The notes beneath the pieces are model-generated. The model worked only from the letters and a program-made list of their open reading frames with translations, was not told where the DNA came from and did no database searches. Below are positions 9,629 through 16,740 of a stretch of DNA of 64,000 nucleotides, in pieces. Source of the DNA: AP-16 sp046727735. GTDB taxonomy: Bacteria; Pseudomonadota; Alphaproteobacteria; Rhizobiales; Xanthobacteraceae. The stretch covers positions 1 to 64,000 of the forward strand of contig JBKPDF010000032.1 of assembly GCA_046727735.1 (NCBI GenBank). Direction: 5' to 3'. Every line of letters begins with the position of its first letter. Within the stretch, counting starts at the first letter, position 1. Position numbers and translations under genes: made by a program.

Positions 9629-10093
9629 CTAGAGCTCGGCGATCCTGGCCAGGAACAGCGAGAGGATCCCGCCGCCGACCAGCGCCATCCAAATCGGGCC
9701 GAGCCACGGGCTCGGGCTTGCCGCCGGGGACGACGCAAGCGTTTGGCCGGCATTTTCGCCGGCGGCGATCGGTGCGAACCGCGCCGCCAGCGCTGTCGCG
9801 CTCGCAGCCTCGGCAGCGGGCAGTGACGGCGGAGCGGCAGCCGAGTACGCCTGACCCACTGTCGCACTCGGCGCTGGACGAGACCGGGATTTCCCGCCGG
9901 TTCGATGCGTGTGCGTACGGGAGAATTTTTGCCCGGAATACACGGGTGCGCCGCGGTAGAGCGCGCAGAGGGCAGGGTCGCGATCGGGACAGCCCGCACG
10001 GCTCAACGGCGCGGCGTTCGCAGTTGCGGCCGCAATGCTCAGGCATGCCGCGATCAGCAGCCCGACTCGCCACAGTAATCCGATGCTGTCCAT
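9629..10093 (-). CDS. Small secreted/membrane-anchored Ala/Pro-rich hypothetical protein
   Basis: 154 residues. Residues 1-27 form a signal peptide (MDSIGLLWRVGLLIAACLS). A short cysteine-containing stretch follows (GCPDRDPALCALYRG), then a low-complexity Ala/Ser/Pro-rich region, and a C-terminal membrane helix at about residues 130-150 (WMALVGGGILSLFLARI). No known domain. An exact EcfG-type promoter (10178-10202) lies about 85 bases upstream, making this the first gene of the presumed stress-induced cluster with the MFS gene, otsB and GH15. The MFS start is only 28 bases downstream. Confidence 0.65.
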   Translation of the reverse strand: MDSIGLLWRVGLLIAACLSIAAATANAAPLSRAGCPDRDPALCALYRGAPVYSGQKFSRTHTHRTGGKSRSRPAPSATVGQAYSAAAPPSLPAAEAASATALAARFAPIAAGENAGQTLASSPAASPSPWLGPIWMALVGGGILSLFLARIAEL

Positions 10094-10177
10094 TCCGAAG
10101 CTCGGTTCGGCACGATCGGGGGAGAAAACGCGCCGCTGTTCCGCAAAAAATGAAAATTCGTGCCCCTGCGCCGTAAC

Positions 10178-10202
10178 AACGCGCGACGGTAATCGCAGTT
10201 CC
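10178..10202 (-). promoter_or_regulatory. EcfG-type promoter (leftward: small membrane protein, MFS, otsB, GH15)
   Basis: On the minus strand GGAAC (10202-10198), 16 bases, then CGTT (10181-10178). This is an exact match to the GGAAC-N16/17-CGTT consensus of alphaproteobacterial EcfG sigma factors. It would start transcription near 10171, giving a leader of roughly 80 bases. It is back to back with the otsA promoter. Confidence 0.8.
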
Positions 10203-10294
10203 GGACAGAAGGATCTTGCGTCGAAGGTCTGGACGTTTGCAGATTCTTGCATATCTGCTTGTGCAACCAGCGCAAAAACCTCCGCGCCGGTTCC

Positions 10295-10319
10295 GGAACC
10301 CTCGGCACGTTGAAACGTT
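10295..10319 (+). promoter_or_regulatory. EcfG-type promoter of otsA
   Basis: GGAAC at 10295-10299, 16 bases, CGTT at 10316-10319, an exact consensus match ending 30 bases before the otsA ATG. Trehalose synthesis genes are classical general-stress targets in alphaproteobacteria, which supports a functional site. Confidence 0.85.
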
Positions 10320-10349
10320 ACCACCCTCGCCTGGACCGGGGAGAAGCCA

Positions 10350-11798
10350 ATGCGGCTGGTGATCGTCTCCAATCGGGTCGCGTGTCCGAAAGGGGACGAA
10401 CCCATCGAGGGCGGACTCGCCGCCGCGCTGCTGCCCGCAGTCAGAAGTTCGGGAGCGATCTGGGTCGGTTCGAGTGGACGCTTCACCGATCCCCGCGACA
10501 AAGAGTCGTTTGCCAAGGTCCAGGCGCTCGGCACAGGCGCGGTCGCCACCATCGATTTGCCCCGCGAGGCTTACCAGAAATTCTACGAGGGTTTTGCCAA
10601 TTCGGCGCTGTGGCCGGTCGTGCATTCCCGCACCGACCTGATCCGCACCGACGTCGAGCAATATGCAGCATACCGGGAGATCAACGCTCTGATGGCCCGC
10701 GCCGTGCTGCGTTTCGCCCAGCCCGACGCGATGTTCTGGATCCATGACTATCATTATCTGACGCTCGGCAGCGAGCTGCGGCGCCTCGGCAGCGAGCACC
10801 CGATCGGTTTCTTCCTCCACACTCCGTTCCCGGTTCGCAACACCATGGTGGCCCTGCCGCATCATCGCGAGCTGGTCCGGGCGATGCTGAGTTACGACCT
10901 GATCGGATTCCAGACCCAGGAGGATCTCGCGAATTTCGCCGATTATCTCCAGCAAGAGCTGGGATTGACTGGATCGAACCGCTTCACGACCCGCCAGCGC
11001 GTGATCCGGCTCGGCACGTTTCCGATCGGCATCGACGTCGAAAGCTTCGCCGAGCGCGCCGTCAAGTCGGCGGCCCGTCCGGAAATATCGCGGCTGCGCT
11101 CGAGCCTGGAGGGTGCCCGCCTGGTGATCGGCGTCGATCGCGTCGACTATTCGAAAGGCCTACCCAATCGATTGCGCGCCTTCGACCGCATGCTGCAGTT
11201 CCAGCCCGCCCTGAAAAGGGCGGTGACTTTTCTGCAGATCGCAGTGCCCTCGCGCGCTCAGATCGACGCTTACCGTCAGCTGCAGGCGGAGCTGGCGGCG
11301 CTGGTCGGCGACATCAACGGACGGCATTCTGAGGTCGATTGGGTCCCGATCCGGTATTTGAACAAGGGCTTCTCGCAGGCGAAACTGACGGGCCTCTATC
11401 GAACCGCGCGGGTGGGCTTCGTCACTCCGCTGAACGACGGCATGAACCTCGTCGCCAAGGAGTACGTCGCGGCGCAGAATCCGCTCGACCCCGGCGTCCT
11501 AGTCCTTTCGAAATTCGCCGGCGCGGCGAAGCAGCTCGACTCCGCGCTGCTGGTCAATCCGAATGACATCGATGCGATGGCTCGAGCGGTGTCCCAGGGC
11601 CTGGCGATGCCGAACGAAGAGCGTCGCGAGCGCTGGGCCGCCATGATGGAGACGCTGAAAACCTCCTCCCTCAAGGTGTGGATGACCGATTTCGTCTCGG
11701 CGCTCGCGGGTTCCTCGCGCGGCGCGCAAATCGAGCTCGCGCCGGAAGTGAGCGTCGAACCGCCGCCGCGGCGCCGCGCGGAGCTTACCGCGATCTGA
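10350..11798 (+). CDS. otsA: Trehalose-6-phosphate synthase
   Basis: Transfers glucose from UDP-glucose (or another NDP-glucose) to glucose-6-phosphate, making trehalose-6-phosphate. GT20 family, 482 residues, full length. Motifs in order: MRLVIVSNRVACP, EGGLAAALLP (sugar-nucleotide loop), FWIHDYHYLTLGSELR, IGFFLHTPFP, LIGFQTQEDLANF, IGVDRVDYSKGLPNRL and GMNLVAKEYVAAQ. GGGGAGAA lies about 6 bases before the ATG. It is divergent from the otsB cluster, with its own EcfG-type promoter, so both steps of the pathway appear to share stress control. Confidence 0.96.
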   Translation: MRLVIVSNRVACPKGDEPIEGGLAAALLPAVRSSGAIWVGSSGRFTDPRDKESFAKVQALGTGAVATIDLPREAYQKFYEGFANSALWPVVHSRTDLIRTDVEQYAAYREINALMARAVLRFAQPDAMFWIHDYHYLTLGSELRRLGSEHPIGFFLHTPFPVRNTMVALPHHRELVRAMLSYDLIGFQTQEDLANFADYLQQELGLTGSNRFTTRQRVIRLGTFPIGIDVESFAERAVKSAARPEISRLRSSLEGARLVIGVDRVDYSKGLPNRLRAFDRMLQFQPALKRAVTFLQIAVPSRAQIDAYRQLQAELAALVGDINGRHSEVDWVPIRYLNKGFSQAKLTGLYRTARVGFVTPLNDGMNLVAKEYVAAQNPLDPGVLVLSKFAGAAKQLDSALLVNPNDIDAMARAVSQGLAMPNEERRERWAAMMETLKTSSLKVWMTDFVSALAGSSRGAQIELAPEVSVEPPPRRRAELTAI

Positions 11799-11829
11799 TC
11801 GCGGAGATCAGCCCCACCAGTGTTTCGCG

Positions 11830-11852
11830 CCGTCCGCCCTGGAGGCGGACGG
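11830..11852. terminator. Hairpin between convergent otsA and small membrane protein gene
   Basis: Nine-base-pair perfect stem CCGTCCGCC/GGCGGACGG with a five-base loop, in the 81-base gap between the convergent otsA and 11880-12053 genes. There is no clear T tract, so this is a possible bidirectional terminator rather than a canonical one. A second short palindrome (11788-11804) overlaps the otsA stop codon. Confidence 0.5.
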
Positions 11853-11879
11853 GCTGCCACGCCGGTCGGAGCGGTAGCC

Positions 11880-12053
11880 TCAGAAACCGACGCCTAGATA
11901 ACGCACCAGCGACAAAATGCCGAGGATCACCACGACGACGCGCAAGATCTGCTTGAGCCGACCTTCGACGGGAAGCAGGTTCACTAGATAGAGCACGAGA
12001 AGGACGATCACGAACGTGATCAAAATTCCGATCAGGATCGATAGCGCCGACAT
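11880..12053 (-). CDS. Thivi_2564-like small membrane protein
   Basis: 57 residues, two membrane helices (about 5-28 and 36-54) around a charged turn (LLPVEGRLKQILRVVVV). The pattern matches the small Thivi_2564 membrane-protein family, whose function is unknown. The ATG at 12053 begins MSALSILIGILITF; GAAAGGGTCATCC just upstream offers a usable ribosome site. No EcfG consensus was found upstream. Confidence 0.75.
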   Translation of the reverse strand: MSALSILIGILITFVIVLLVLYLVNLLPVEGRLKQILRVVVVILGILSLVRYLGVGF

Positions 12054-12212
12054 GGATGACCCTTTCCGCCCGTTCCGGCGCGGAGCATAGCACGAGCAAG
12101 GCGCGCCGATCGCCAAGCCCGCCAAAGCGATCTGGCCACGGTTTTTCGACGAGACCGGCCCGTTGACGCCCCCGGTTTTTTTGCGTCGCCGGGTAGCCGC
12201 GACGTTCGGCCG

Positions 12213-12467
12213 TCAGCGTGCGACGCGTTTTTTCTTCCGATGCAGCGGGTAGGGATCCCGACCGTAGGTCCATGCGGGCCGAAACAGCCGATCCTCGCCC
12301 TGCAACAGCACCTGCGCGTTGCGTCCGGCCTGGCCGTCCCGCTCGGCAAAATCGATTGCCGCCCGCAGTGCGTCCCGCTTGGCCGGATACGGACCCGAAT
12401 GGCGGTAGCCGGCGCGGACTTTCCATTCGCCGTTGCGCCGGGTGACGAAATATTGAGCACGCGCCAT
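12213..12467 (-). CDS. DUF2188-like small protein
   Basis: 84 residues, soluble and basic. The core YFVTRRNGEWKVRAGYRHSG, then DALRAAIDFAERDGQAG and AQVLLQGEDRLFRPAWTYG, has the DUF2188 layout (small alpha/beta protein; wrap, helix, strand). The tail KKKRVAR is basic. The function is unknown. Start MARAQYFV at 12467 is preferred over an in-frame ATG at 12542. A one-mismatch EcfG-type promoter lies 44 bases upstream. Confidence 0.75.
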   Translation of the reverse strand: MARAQYFVTRRNGEWKVRAGYRHSGPYPAKRDALRAAIDFAERDGQAGRNAQVLLQGEDRLFRPAWTYGRDPYPLHRKKKRVAR

Positions 12468-12510
12468 CGGATGTTCCCCGTCGGGGAGAAATCGGGGTCG
12501 GTGGATAGAT

Positions 12511-12535
12511 AACGGCCGCTGGCCCAAATCGTTCA
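12511..12535 (-). promoter_or_regulatory. Near-consensus EcfG-type promoter of DUF2188 gene
   Basis: Minus strand TGAAC (12535-12531), 16 bases, CGTT (12514-12511). One mismatch in the -35 element against GGAAC-N16/17-CGTT, with correct spacing and position 44 bases before the start. Tentative. Confidence 0.4.
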
Positions 12536-12912
12536 TTTTCAAGCGAAATCAGATGCACGGAAGCAGGCGGCGGGTCCCGGATCGGCGGCTGCAGAAAGTG
12601 GCACGTTCGTTGCTCTGCTGCGTTCGGGTCATGAACGATCGACATACGTACCGCGGTTCACCATCGCGCGGGGGAATGTGACGCTCGGCGCGCCGGATTG
12701 GCGGTTGCTTCGTACCTCAACCCCGGCGCATGGGGCGTCCTAACGGGGGAAAACCACAAGAAACTGCGGCGGCCCGATTGCGGAATGGGCCGAATCTGGT
12801 CATGAAATCAACACGGTCTGCTGCTCAACGACCATAAAGTTGCTCGTCCTGCAGGCGATAAGGGACGGCACCAAGAGCGGGGCGCAGGCTCCGGAAGGGA
12901 AGGGGTTGGCCG
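12536..12912. other. Intergenic region without recognised gene
   Basis: The gap between the leftward DUF2188 gene (start 12467) and the rightward gene at 12913 totals 445 bases. Apart from the tentative promoter at 12511-12535, only very short open frames (under about 25 codons) were seen, with no RNA gene, repeat or GGAAC-type promoter facing right. A purine-rich GGAAGGGAAGGGG runs into the ATG at 12913. Confidence 0.5.
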
Positions 12913-13341
12913 ATGCGACTAGGCGCTTTGCTCGGCGCGCTACTGATGTTGCTGGGCGTTACCACTGCTTCGGCAACGGTTCGAATTCACGACGATCCCG
13001 GCGGCCGGATCGACAGATATCTGCAAAGATTCGCCAAACTCCGCCATTCCGGCGAGCGCATCATCGTCGACGGGACCTGCAATTCCGCCTGCACGCTGTT
13101 GTTGGGAACGATCCCGCGCCGCCGAATCTGCGTCACCGAGCGCGCGAGTCTGGGTTTCCATGCGGCCTGGGTATTCGACGACCGCGGCAATCAGATCGAA
13201 AGTCCCGGGTGGACGAGTGTGCTCTGGCGCAACTACCCGCAATCGATCCGTGAGTGGATCAAGCGCAACGGCGGGCTCACTCCACGCATGATCTTTCTTC
13301 GCGGCAACGAATTGACCGCGATGTATCCGCTCTGCACTTGA
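12913..13341 (+). CDS. Secreted ClpP/crotonase-like hypothetical protein
   Basis: 142 residues. Signal peptide 1-21 (MRLGALLGALLMLLGVTTASA). The mature part IDRYLQRFAKLRHSGERIIVDG, then TCNSACTLLLG and RASLGFHAAW, follows the layout of small periplasmic ClpP-like proteins in Rhizobiales, where NSAC..LLG aligns with the serine-bearing turn of ClpP and GFHAAW with the histidine. It is much shorter than a typical ClpP, so catalysis is uncertain. GGAAGGGAAGGGG a few bases upstream gives a strong ribosome site. Confidence 0.65.
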   Translation: MRLGALLGALLMLLGVTTASATVRIHDDPGGRIDRYLQRFAKLRHSGERIIVDGTCNSACTLLLGTIPRRRICVTERASLGFHAAWVFDDRGNQIESPGWTSVLWRNYPQSIREWIKRNGGLTPRMIFLRGNELTAMYPLCT

Positions 13342-13456
13342 GCCGGGATCACGGGCCGCGCAGGGAGTTCAACCGCGCAGCCCAAGCGATCCACCATTGC
13401 GGTTGCAGGGTTCCGGCGCCTGCGGATGGCGCAGGCTTCAGCTCTTTGCGCGCTTC

Positions 13457-13777
13457 TCACGTGCTCGGCGGCGGCGCGAAAAAGCACCGACGAGTCCCGT
13501 CCGCCCGCTTGCAGCGCCAATAGGCGCCATCCGGACTCGGCTGGGTTTCGCTGAACGGCACGAGTTCGTTGCCGTACTCCTTGAGTATGTAACCGATGCC
13601 GTTAACCGAGACTTTTTCGCTCGGCACGGTGAAGCAATCGCCTGCTCCGCAGCACCATTCGCCCGCGGCGTTGCGGAATCCGCCGCGGTTGATCCATGAA
13701 TCGTGTGCCGACGCCAGCGAACCGATCACTCCCAACGTGGCGACCAAACCAACAAACGCGATCGACCGCACCGACAT
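13457..13777 (-). CDS. Small secreted cysteine-rich hypothetical protein, EcfG-type promoter
   Basis: 106 residues. Signal peptide 1-24 (MSVRSIAFVGLVATLGVIGS), then a compact domain with cysteines in GEWCCGAGDCFTVP and YWRCKRADGTRRCFF. These five cysteines suggest disulfide bonding in the periplasm. GGAGGT lies a few bases before the ATG at 13777, which decides the start over 13798. An exact EcfG-type promoter ends 20 bases upstream. The pattern is shared with secreted proteins of unknown function in Bradyrhizobium relatives (from memory). Confidence 0.78.
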   Translation of the reverse strand: MSVRSIAFVGLVATLGVIGSLASAHDSWINRGGFRNAAGEWCCGAGDCFTVPSEKVSVNGIGYILKEYGNELVPFSETQPSPDGAYWRCKRADGTRRCFFAPPPST

Positions 13778-13796
13778 TGCAGTACCTCCGCGTGGC

Positions 13797-13821
13797 AACG
13801 CGGCACTTACTCCGGGGTTCC
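13797..13821 (-). promoter_or_regulatory. EcfG-type promoter of 13457-13777 gene
   Basis: Minus strand GGAAC (13821-13817), 16 bases, CGTT (13800-13797), an exact match 20 bases before the ATG at 13777. The predicted transcript starts close to the ribosome site. Confidence 0.8.
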
Positions 13822-13867
13822 TGGAAGGCCATACCGTGCCGCGCGACCAGCGGGCGGCGTGTCAGGG

Positions 13868-13892
13868 GGAACTTCACGGCCGCCGCGGCGTT
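13868..13892 (+). promoter_or_regulatory. EcfG-type promoter of 13922-14230 gene
   Basis: GGAAC at 13868-13872, 16 bases, CGTT at 13889-13892, an exact match. The predicted transcript would begin near 13899, which argues for translation from the ATG at 13922 rather than 13898. It is divergent from the promoter at 13797-13821, only 46 bases away. Confidence 0.8.
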
Positions 13893-13921
13893 TGCTCATG
13901 TCCAGGGATGCACGCGAGACG

Positions 13922-14230
13922 ATGTGGAAAACCGTCACCCGAGTTGTGAAATTGGCGCTGTGTGCTGCCGTATTGGCACTTGCCGCAGAAGGCACGCTCG
14001 TTTCGCGGCCGGGGCTGGCTGCGGAACCAGCGGCGGACAAACAGCCGTCCGCCGCGGCTGAATCCTCGGACAATCTCAGCGAGCGACTGAATCGGTCCGG
14101 CGGCGTCATCAAGCCGCCGGAGAATGTCGATCCCGGCCTGCAGAAGAAACCGCCGGACGATTCCGGCAAGATGCCCGTCATTCCCCCGCCCGGCACGCCG
14201 GGCGGCGACCCGAACGTCAAGCCGAAATAG
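13922..14230 (+). CDS. Small secreted Pro-rich hypothetical protein, EcfG-type promoter
   Basis: 102 residues from the ATG at 13922 (an upstream ATG at 13898 would lie at the predicted transcript start). Signal peptide MWKTVTRVVKLALCAAVLAL to about residue 33. The mature part is polar (SSDNLSERLNRSGGVIKPP) and ends in a Pro/Gly-rich tail (MPVIPPPGTPGGDPNVKPK). No enzymatic motif or cysteine in the mature chain. Probably a disordered periplasmic or envelope protein. Direct control by an EcfG-type promoter is the main clue to its role. Confidence 0.72.
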   Translation: MWKTVTRVVKLALCAAVLALAAEGTLVSRPGLAAEPAADKQPSAAAESSDNLSERLNRSGGVIKPPENVDPGLQKKPPDDSGKMPVIPPPGTPGGDPNVKPK

Positions 14231-14245
14231 CGCCGCGGCAGCGCA

Positions 14246-14875
14246 TCACGCCGCGTCTCGCAGCGCCTGCTTGCACATTCGCAGGTCGCCGACGAAGCGC
14301 CGATATTCCTGCTCCTTGTCCTCGCGTTCGATGATGCGCAGCAGATACGATGGATGAATCGTTACGGCGATCCGCATGCCGTCTTCCTGAAGGATGCGCC
14401 CGCGAACGGATGCGATCGACACGGTGCGGTCGAGCAGGCTGCGCGCGGCGGTGGCTCCGAGCGCGACGACGAGCTGCGGTTTGACCAGCGTGCGCTCGAG
14501 ATCGTTCCACCATCGGCAGCGCTCGATCTCATAGGCATTCGGCCGCTTGTGCAGCCGGCGTTTTCCGCGCTGCTCGAACTTGAAATGCTTCACCGCATTG
14601 GTGACGAATACTTGCGAGCGATCGAGCCCCGCATCCATGAGTGCGCGGTCGAGCACGCGACCGGCCGGTCCGACGAATGGCTTGCCGGCGAGGTCCTCGT
14701 CGTTGCCCGGCTGCTCGCCGACGAGCATCAGTGGCGCCGAGGTCGGTCCTTCGCCGGAGACGACCTGGGTGGCGTTGCGATAAAGCGGACACCGGGTACA
14801 TTGCGCTTCCGCTTCGCGAAGCTTGCGCAGCGAAGTGATCTCGGCACGATCCGCCTCGAACAGACTCATCGTCAT
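14246..14875 (-). CDS. UdgX-type uracil-DNA binding/glycosylase protein
   Basis: 209 residues, uracil-DNA glycosylase superfamily close to family 4. Four cysteines for an iron-sulfur cluster are expected; C26 and C29 (CTRC) and C120 are visible. Motif A is GEQPGNDEDLAGKPFVGPAG (53-72), the UdgX form. The inserted loop GKRRLHKRPN carries H109, matching the histidine that in Mycobacterium smegmatis UdgX forms a covalent bond with the uracil site. Motif B is HPSYLLR (174-180). The protein therefore probably binds uracil-DNA suicidally rather than turning over. Start at 14875 with GAGG just upstream. Confidence 0.9.
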   Translation of the reverse strand: MTMSLFEADRAEITSLRKLREAEAQCTRCPLYRNATQVVSGEGPTSAPLMLVGEQPGNDEDLAGKPFVGPAGRVLDRALMDAGLDRSQVFVTNAVKHFKFEQRGKRRLHKRPNAYEIERCRWWNDLERTLVKPQLVVALGATAARSLLDRTVSIASVRGRILQEDGMRIAVTIHPSYLLRIIEREDKEQEYRRFVGDLRMCKQALRDAA

Positions 14876-15033
14876 CTCGCCTCGGTTGGCGCTACCCTGG
14901 ACGAAACCCGCAATTCGCGGTCGATGTTCCTGATGAAGTGCTGAAGAGTCGGTCCGAGCCGAGGTCGGACCGGGCAACGCTGATAGCTATACTGGGGAAC
15001 TCACCTGGTCGCGGAACGGACAGGGACGGGGAC

Positions 15034-16389
15034 ATGCGCGTCACGGCACTGCTGACCGCCCTGCTTGCGATTGCGCCAGCCGGCGCATTGGGCCAGCCTG
15101 CGCCGGACCGGGCGCCACTTCTAACCGGGAAGGCCGCGATGGGCGATTGGCGCGCCGATGCTCCCGGCGTTCGTCGGCGCATCGCGCCGGCCGATTTGCC
15201 CCCGCCCTACGCCACGCGTTCCGCACATAACGGTCCCCGCATCGTGCCGCCGCCCCCGTCCGCCTTGCCCCGGGTGCCGCCCGGATTCCACGTCGAGCGC
15301 CTGCCGGTCGAGCTCGACGCGCCCCGGATCGTCCGCATCGCGCCGAACGGCGACATTTTCATTGCGGAGACCGAGGCGGGGCGCGTTCGCGTGCTGCGCG
15401 CGCCGGAAGGCGCGGTAAGGCCCGACCGCATCGAAACCTTCGCCTTGCGGCTGAACGAGCCGTTCGGCTTGGCCTTCTACCCGCCGGGAGATTCCCCGGA
15501 ATGGCTGTATGTCGCCGATACCGATGCGGTCCTGCGGTTTCCCTATCGCAGCGGCGATTTGGGCGCCCGCGGCGATGCGCAGGTCATCGTGCCCGATCTT
15601 GCGCGTGGGCGCGGCCACTCGACCCGAGATGTCGCCTTCTCGCTCGATGGAAAACGGATGTTCGTGTCCGTCGGATCCGGGTCCAACGACGGCGAGGACA
15701 TGCGCCGGCTCGGCGCTGCCGAGATCAAGGCGTGGGAAGCCAAGCACGGCTTGGGCGCCGCCTGGGGACGCGAAACGAACCGCGCCGCCGTTCTCGTGTT
15801 CGATCCGGACGGCAGAAACGGACGGCTATTCGCGACGGGCATCCGGAACTGCGTCGGCCTCGCAGTCGATCCCGGCAGCGGCGAACTGTGGTGCTCCACC
15901 AACGAGCGCGACGGCCTCGGTGACGATCTCGTTCCGGACTACCTCACGCGCGTGCGCGAAGGCGGCTTCTACGGCTGGCCGTGGTTCTATGTGGGCGACA
16001 ATGAGGACCCCCGACATCGTGGCGATCGCCCCGATCTCATCGACCGCGTGACCGTGCCCGACGTGCTGGTGCAGTCGCACTCGGCCTCGATGCAGATGAC
16101 GTTCTACGACGGCGCGCAATTCCCTGCCGAATATCGCGGCACCATCTTCGCGGCGGAACATGGTTCCTGGAACCGCAGCAGGCGCACCGGCTACAAGGTC
16201 ATTCAAGCAATCGTGCAGAACGGGGTTCCGACCGGCGAGTACGTCGATTTCATGACCGGATTCGTCGTCAACGACCGGAACGTTTGGGGCCGGCCGGTCG
16301 GCGTGGCCGTCGCGCGCGACGGCTCGCTGCTCGTGACCGAGGACGGCAACGGCAGCATCTGGCGGATTTGGCACGCTGGACGCAATTGA
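15034..16389 (+). CDS. Secreted PQQ-dependent sugar dehydrogenase-like protein (sorbosone dehydrogenase family)
   Basis: 451 residues. Signal peptide 1-21 (MRVTALLTALLAIAPAGALG), then a six-bladed beta-propeller of the soluble glucose/sorbosone dehydrogenase family. Conserved blocks: HVERLPVELDAPRIVRIAPN, GRGHSTRDVAFSLDGKRMFV with VGSGSNDGED, NCVGLAVDPGSGELWCSTNE, then GGFYGWPWFYVG and GSWNRSRRTGYKVI. Probable periplasmic oxidation of an aldose or sorbosone-like sugar with PQQ; no PQQ genes are nearby. GGGACGGGG precedes the ATG at 15034. TATACT at 14983-14988 could be an ordinary -10 element. Confidence 0.85.
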   Translation: MRVTALLTALLAIAPAGALGQPAPDRAPLLTGKAAMGDWRADAPGVRRRIAPADLPPPYATRSAHNGPRIVPPPPSALPRVPPGFHVERLPVELDAPRIVRIAPNGDIFIAETEAGRVRVLRAPEGAVRPDRIETFALRLNEPFGLAFYPPGDSPEWLYVADTDAVLRFPYRSGDLGARGDAQVIVPDLARGRGHSTRDVAFSLDGKRMFVSVGSGSNDGEDMRRLGAAEIKAWEAKHGLGAAWGRETNRAAVLVFDPDGRNGRLFATGIRNCVGLAVDPGSGELWCSTNERDGLGDDLVPDYLTRVREGGFYGWPWFYVGDNEDPRHRGDRPDLIDRVTVPDVLVQSHSASMQMTFYDGAQFPAEYRGTIFAAEHGSWNRSRRTGYKVIQAIVQNGVPTGEYVDFMTGFVVNDRNVWGRPVGVAVARDGSLLVTEDGNGSIWRIWHAGRN

Positions 16390-16408
16390 GAGCCGGCGGA
16401 TCGCCAGC

Positions 16409-16433
16409 GGAACCGCCCTGATGGCCGCGCGTT
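16409..16433 (+). promoter_or_regulatory. EcfG-type promoter of DUF3309 gene
   Basis: GGAAC at 16409-16413, 16 bases, CGTT at 16430-16433, an exact match ending 26 bases before the ATG at 16460. Confidence 0.8.
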
Positions 16434-16459
16434 GTTGAAACTCGCCGCGGCAGGCCTCG

Positions 16460-16612
16460 ATGCTCTCCGCCATTCTGATCGTCATGCTCACATTGCTCCT
16501 GATCGGCACGCTCCCACGGTGGGGCTGCCGCAGGCGCGGCCAAGGGCCGAGCGGAGCGATCGGCATCGTTCTCGTCGTCATCGTGATTCCGGCGCTGCAC
16601 CATCCGATGTGA
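16460..16612 (+). CDS. DUF3309 small membrane protein (50 aa)
   Basis: A 50-codon gene: MLSAILIVMLTLLLIGTLPR, a basic loop WGCRRRGQGPSG, then a second hydrophobic helix AIGIVLVVIVIPAL. The helix, LPxW, arginine loop, GPSGxxG, helix order is the DUF3309 signature. The function is unknown; the family is common and often stress-linked in Rhizobiales. The second helix ends in ALHHPM instead of the usual LLL run. It sits directly behind an EcfG-type promoter and ahead of a second one serving degP. Confidence 0.82.
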   Translation: MLSAILIVMLTLLLIGTLPRWGCRRRGQGPSGAIGIVLVVIVIPALHHPM

Positions 16613-16648
16613 TGCGGGCCGCCGGTGTGAGGCGGCTCGGTGCGATGG

Positions 16649-16674
16649 GGAACCATTCGCCATCGGCTGACGTT
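16649..16674 (+). promoter_or_regulatory. EcfG-type promoter of degP
   Basis: GGAAC at 16649-16653, 17 bases, CGTT at 16671-16674, an exact match 67 bases before the degP ATG. It lies just after the DUF3309 stop codon, so degP can be transcribed on its own as well as by readthrough. Confidence 0.8.
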
Positions 16675-16740
16675 CAGCACCAGCATTGCACCGCCCCCGG
16701 ATGCAAGGCGGCCGGATCGAATTGCGAGGCGGGAAACAGC

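Noticed and set aside
12051..12076. GTTCC in front of the Thivi_2564-like gene, reading leftward
   Set aside because: No CGTT on the minus strand at 16 or 17 bases; the required position overlaps the start codon and reads differently.
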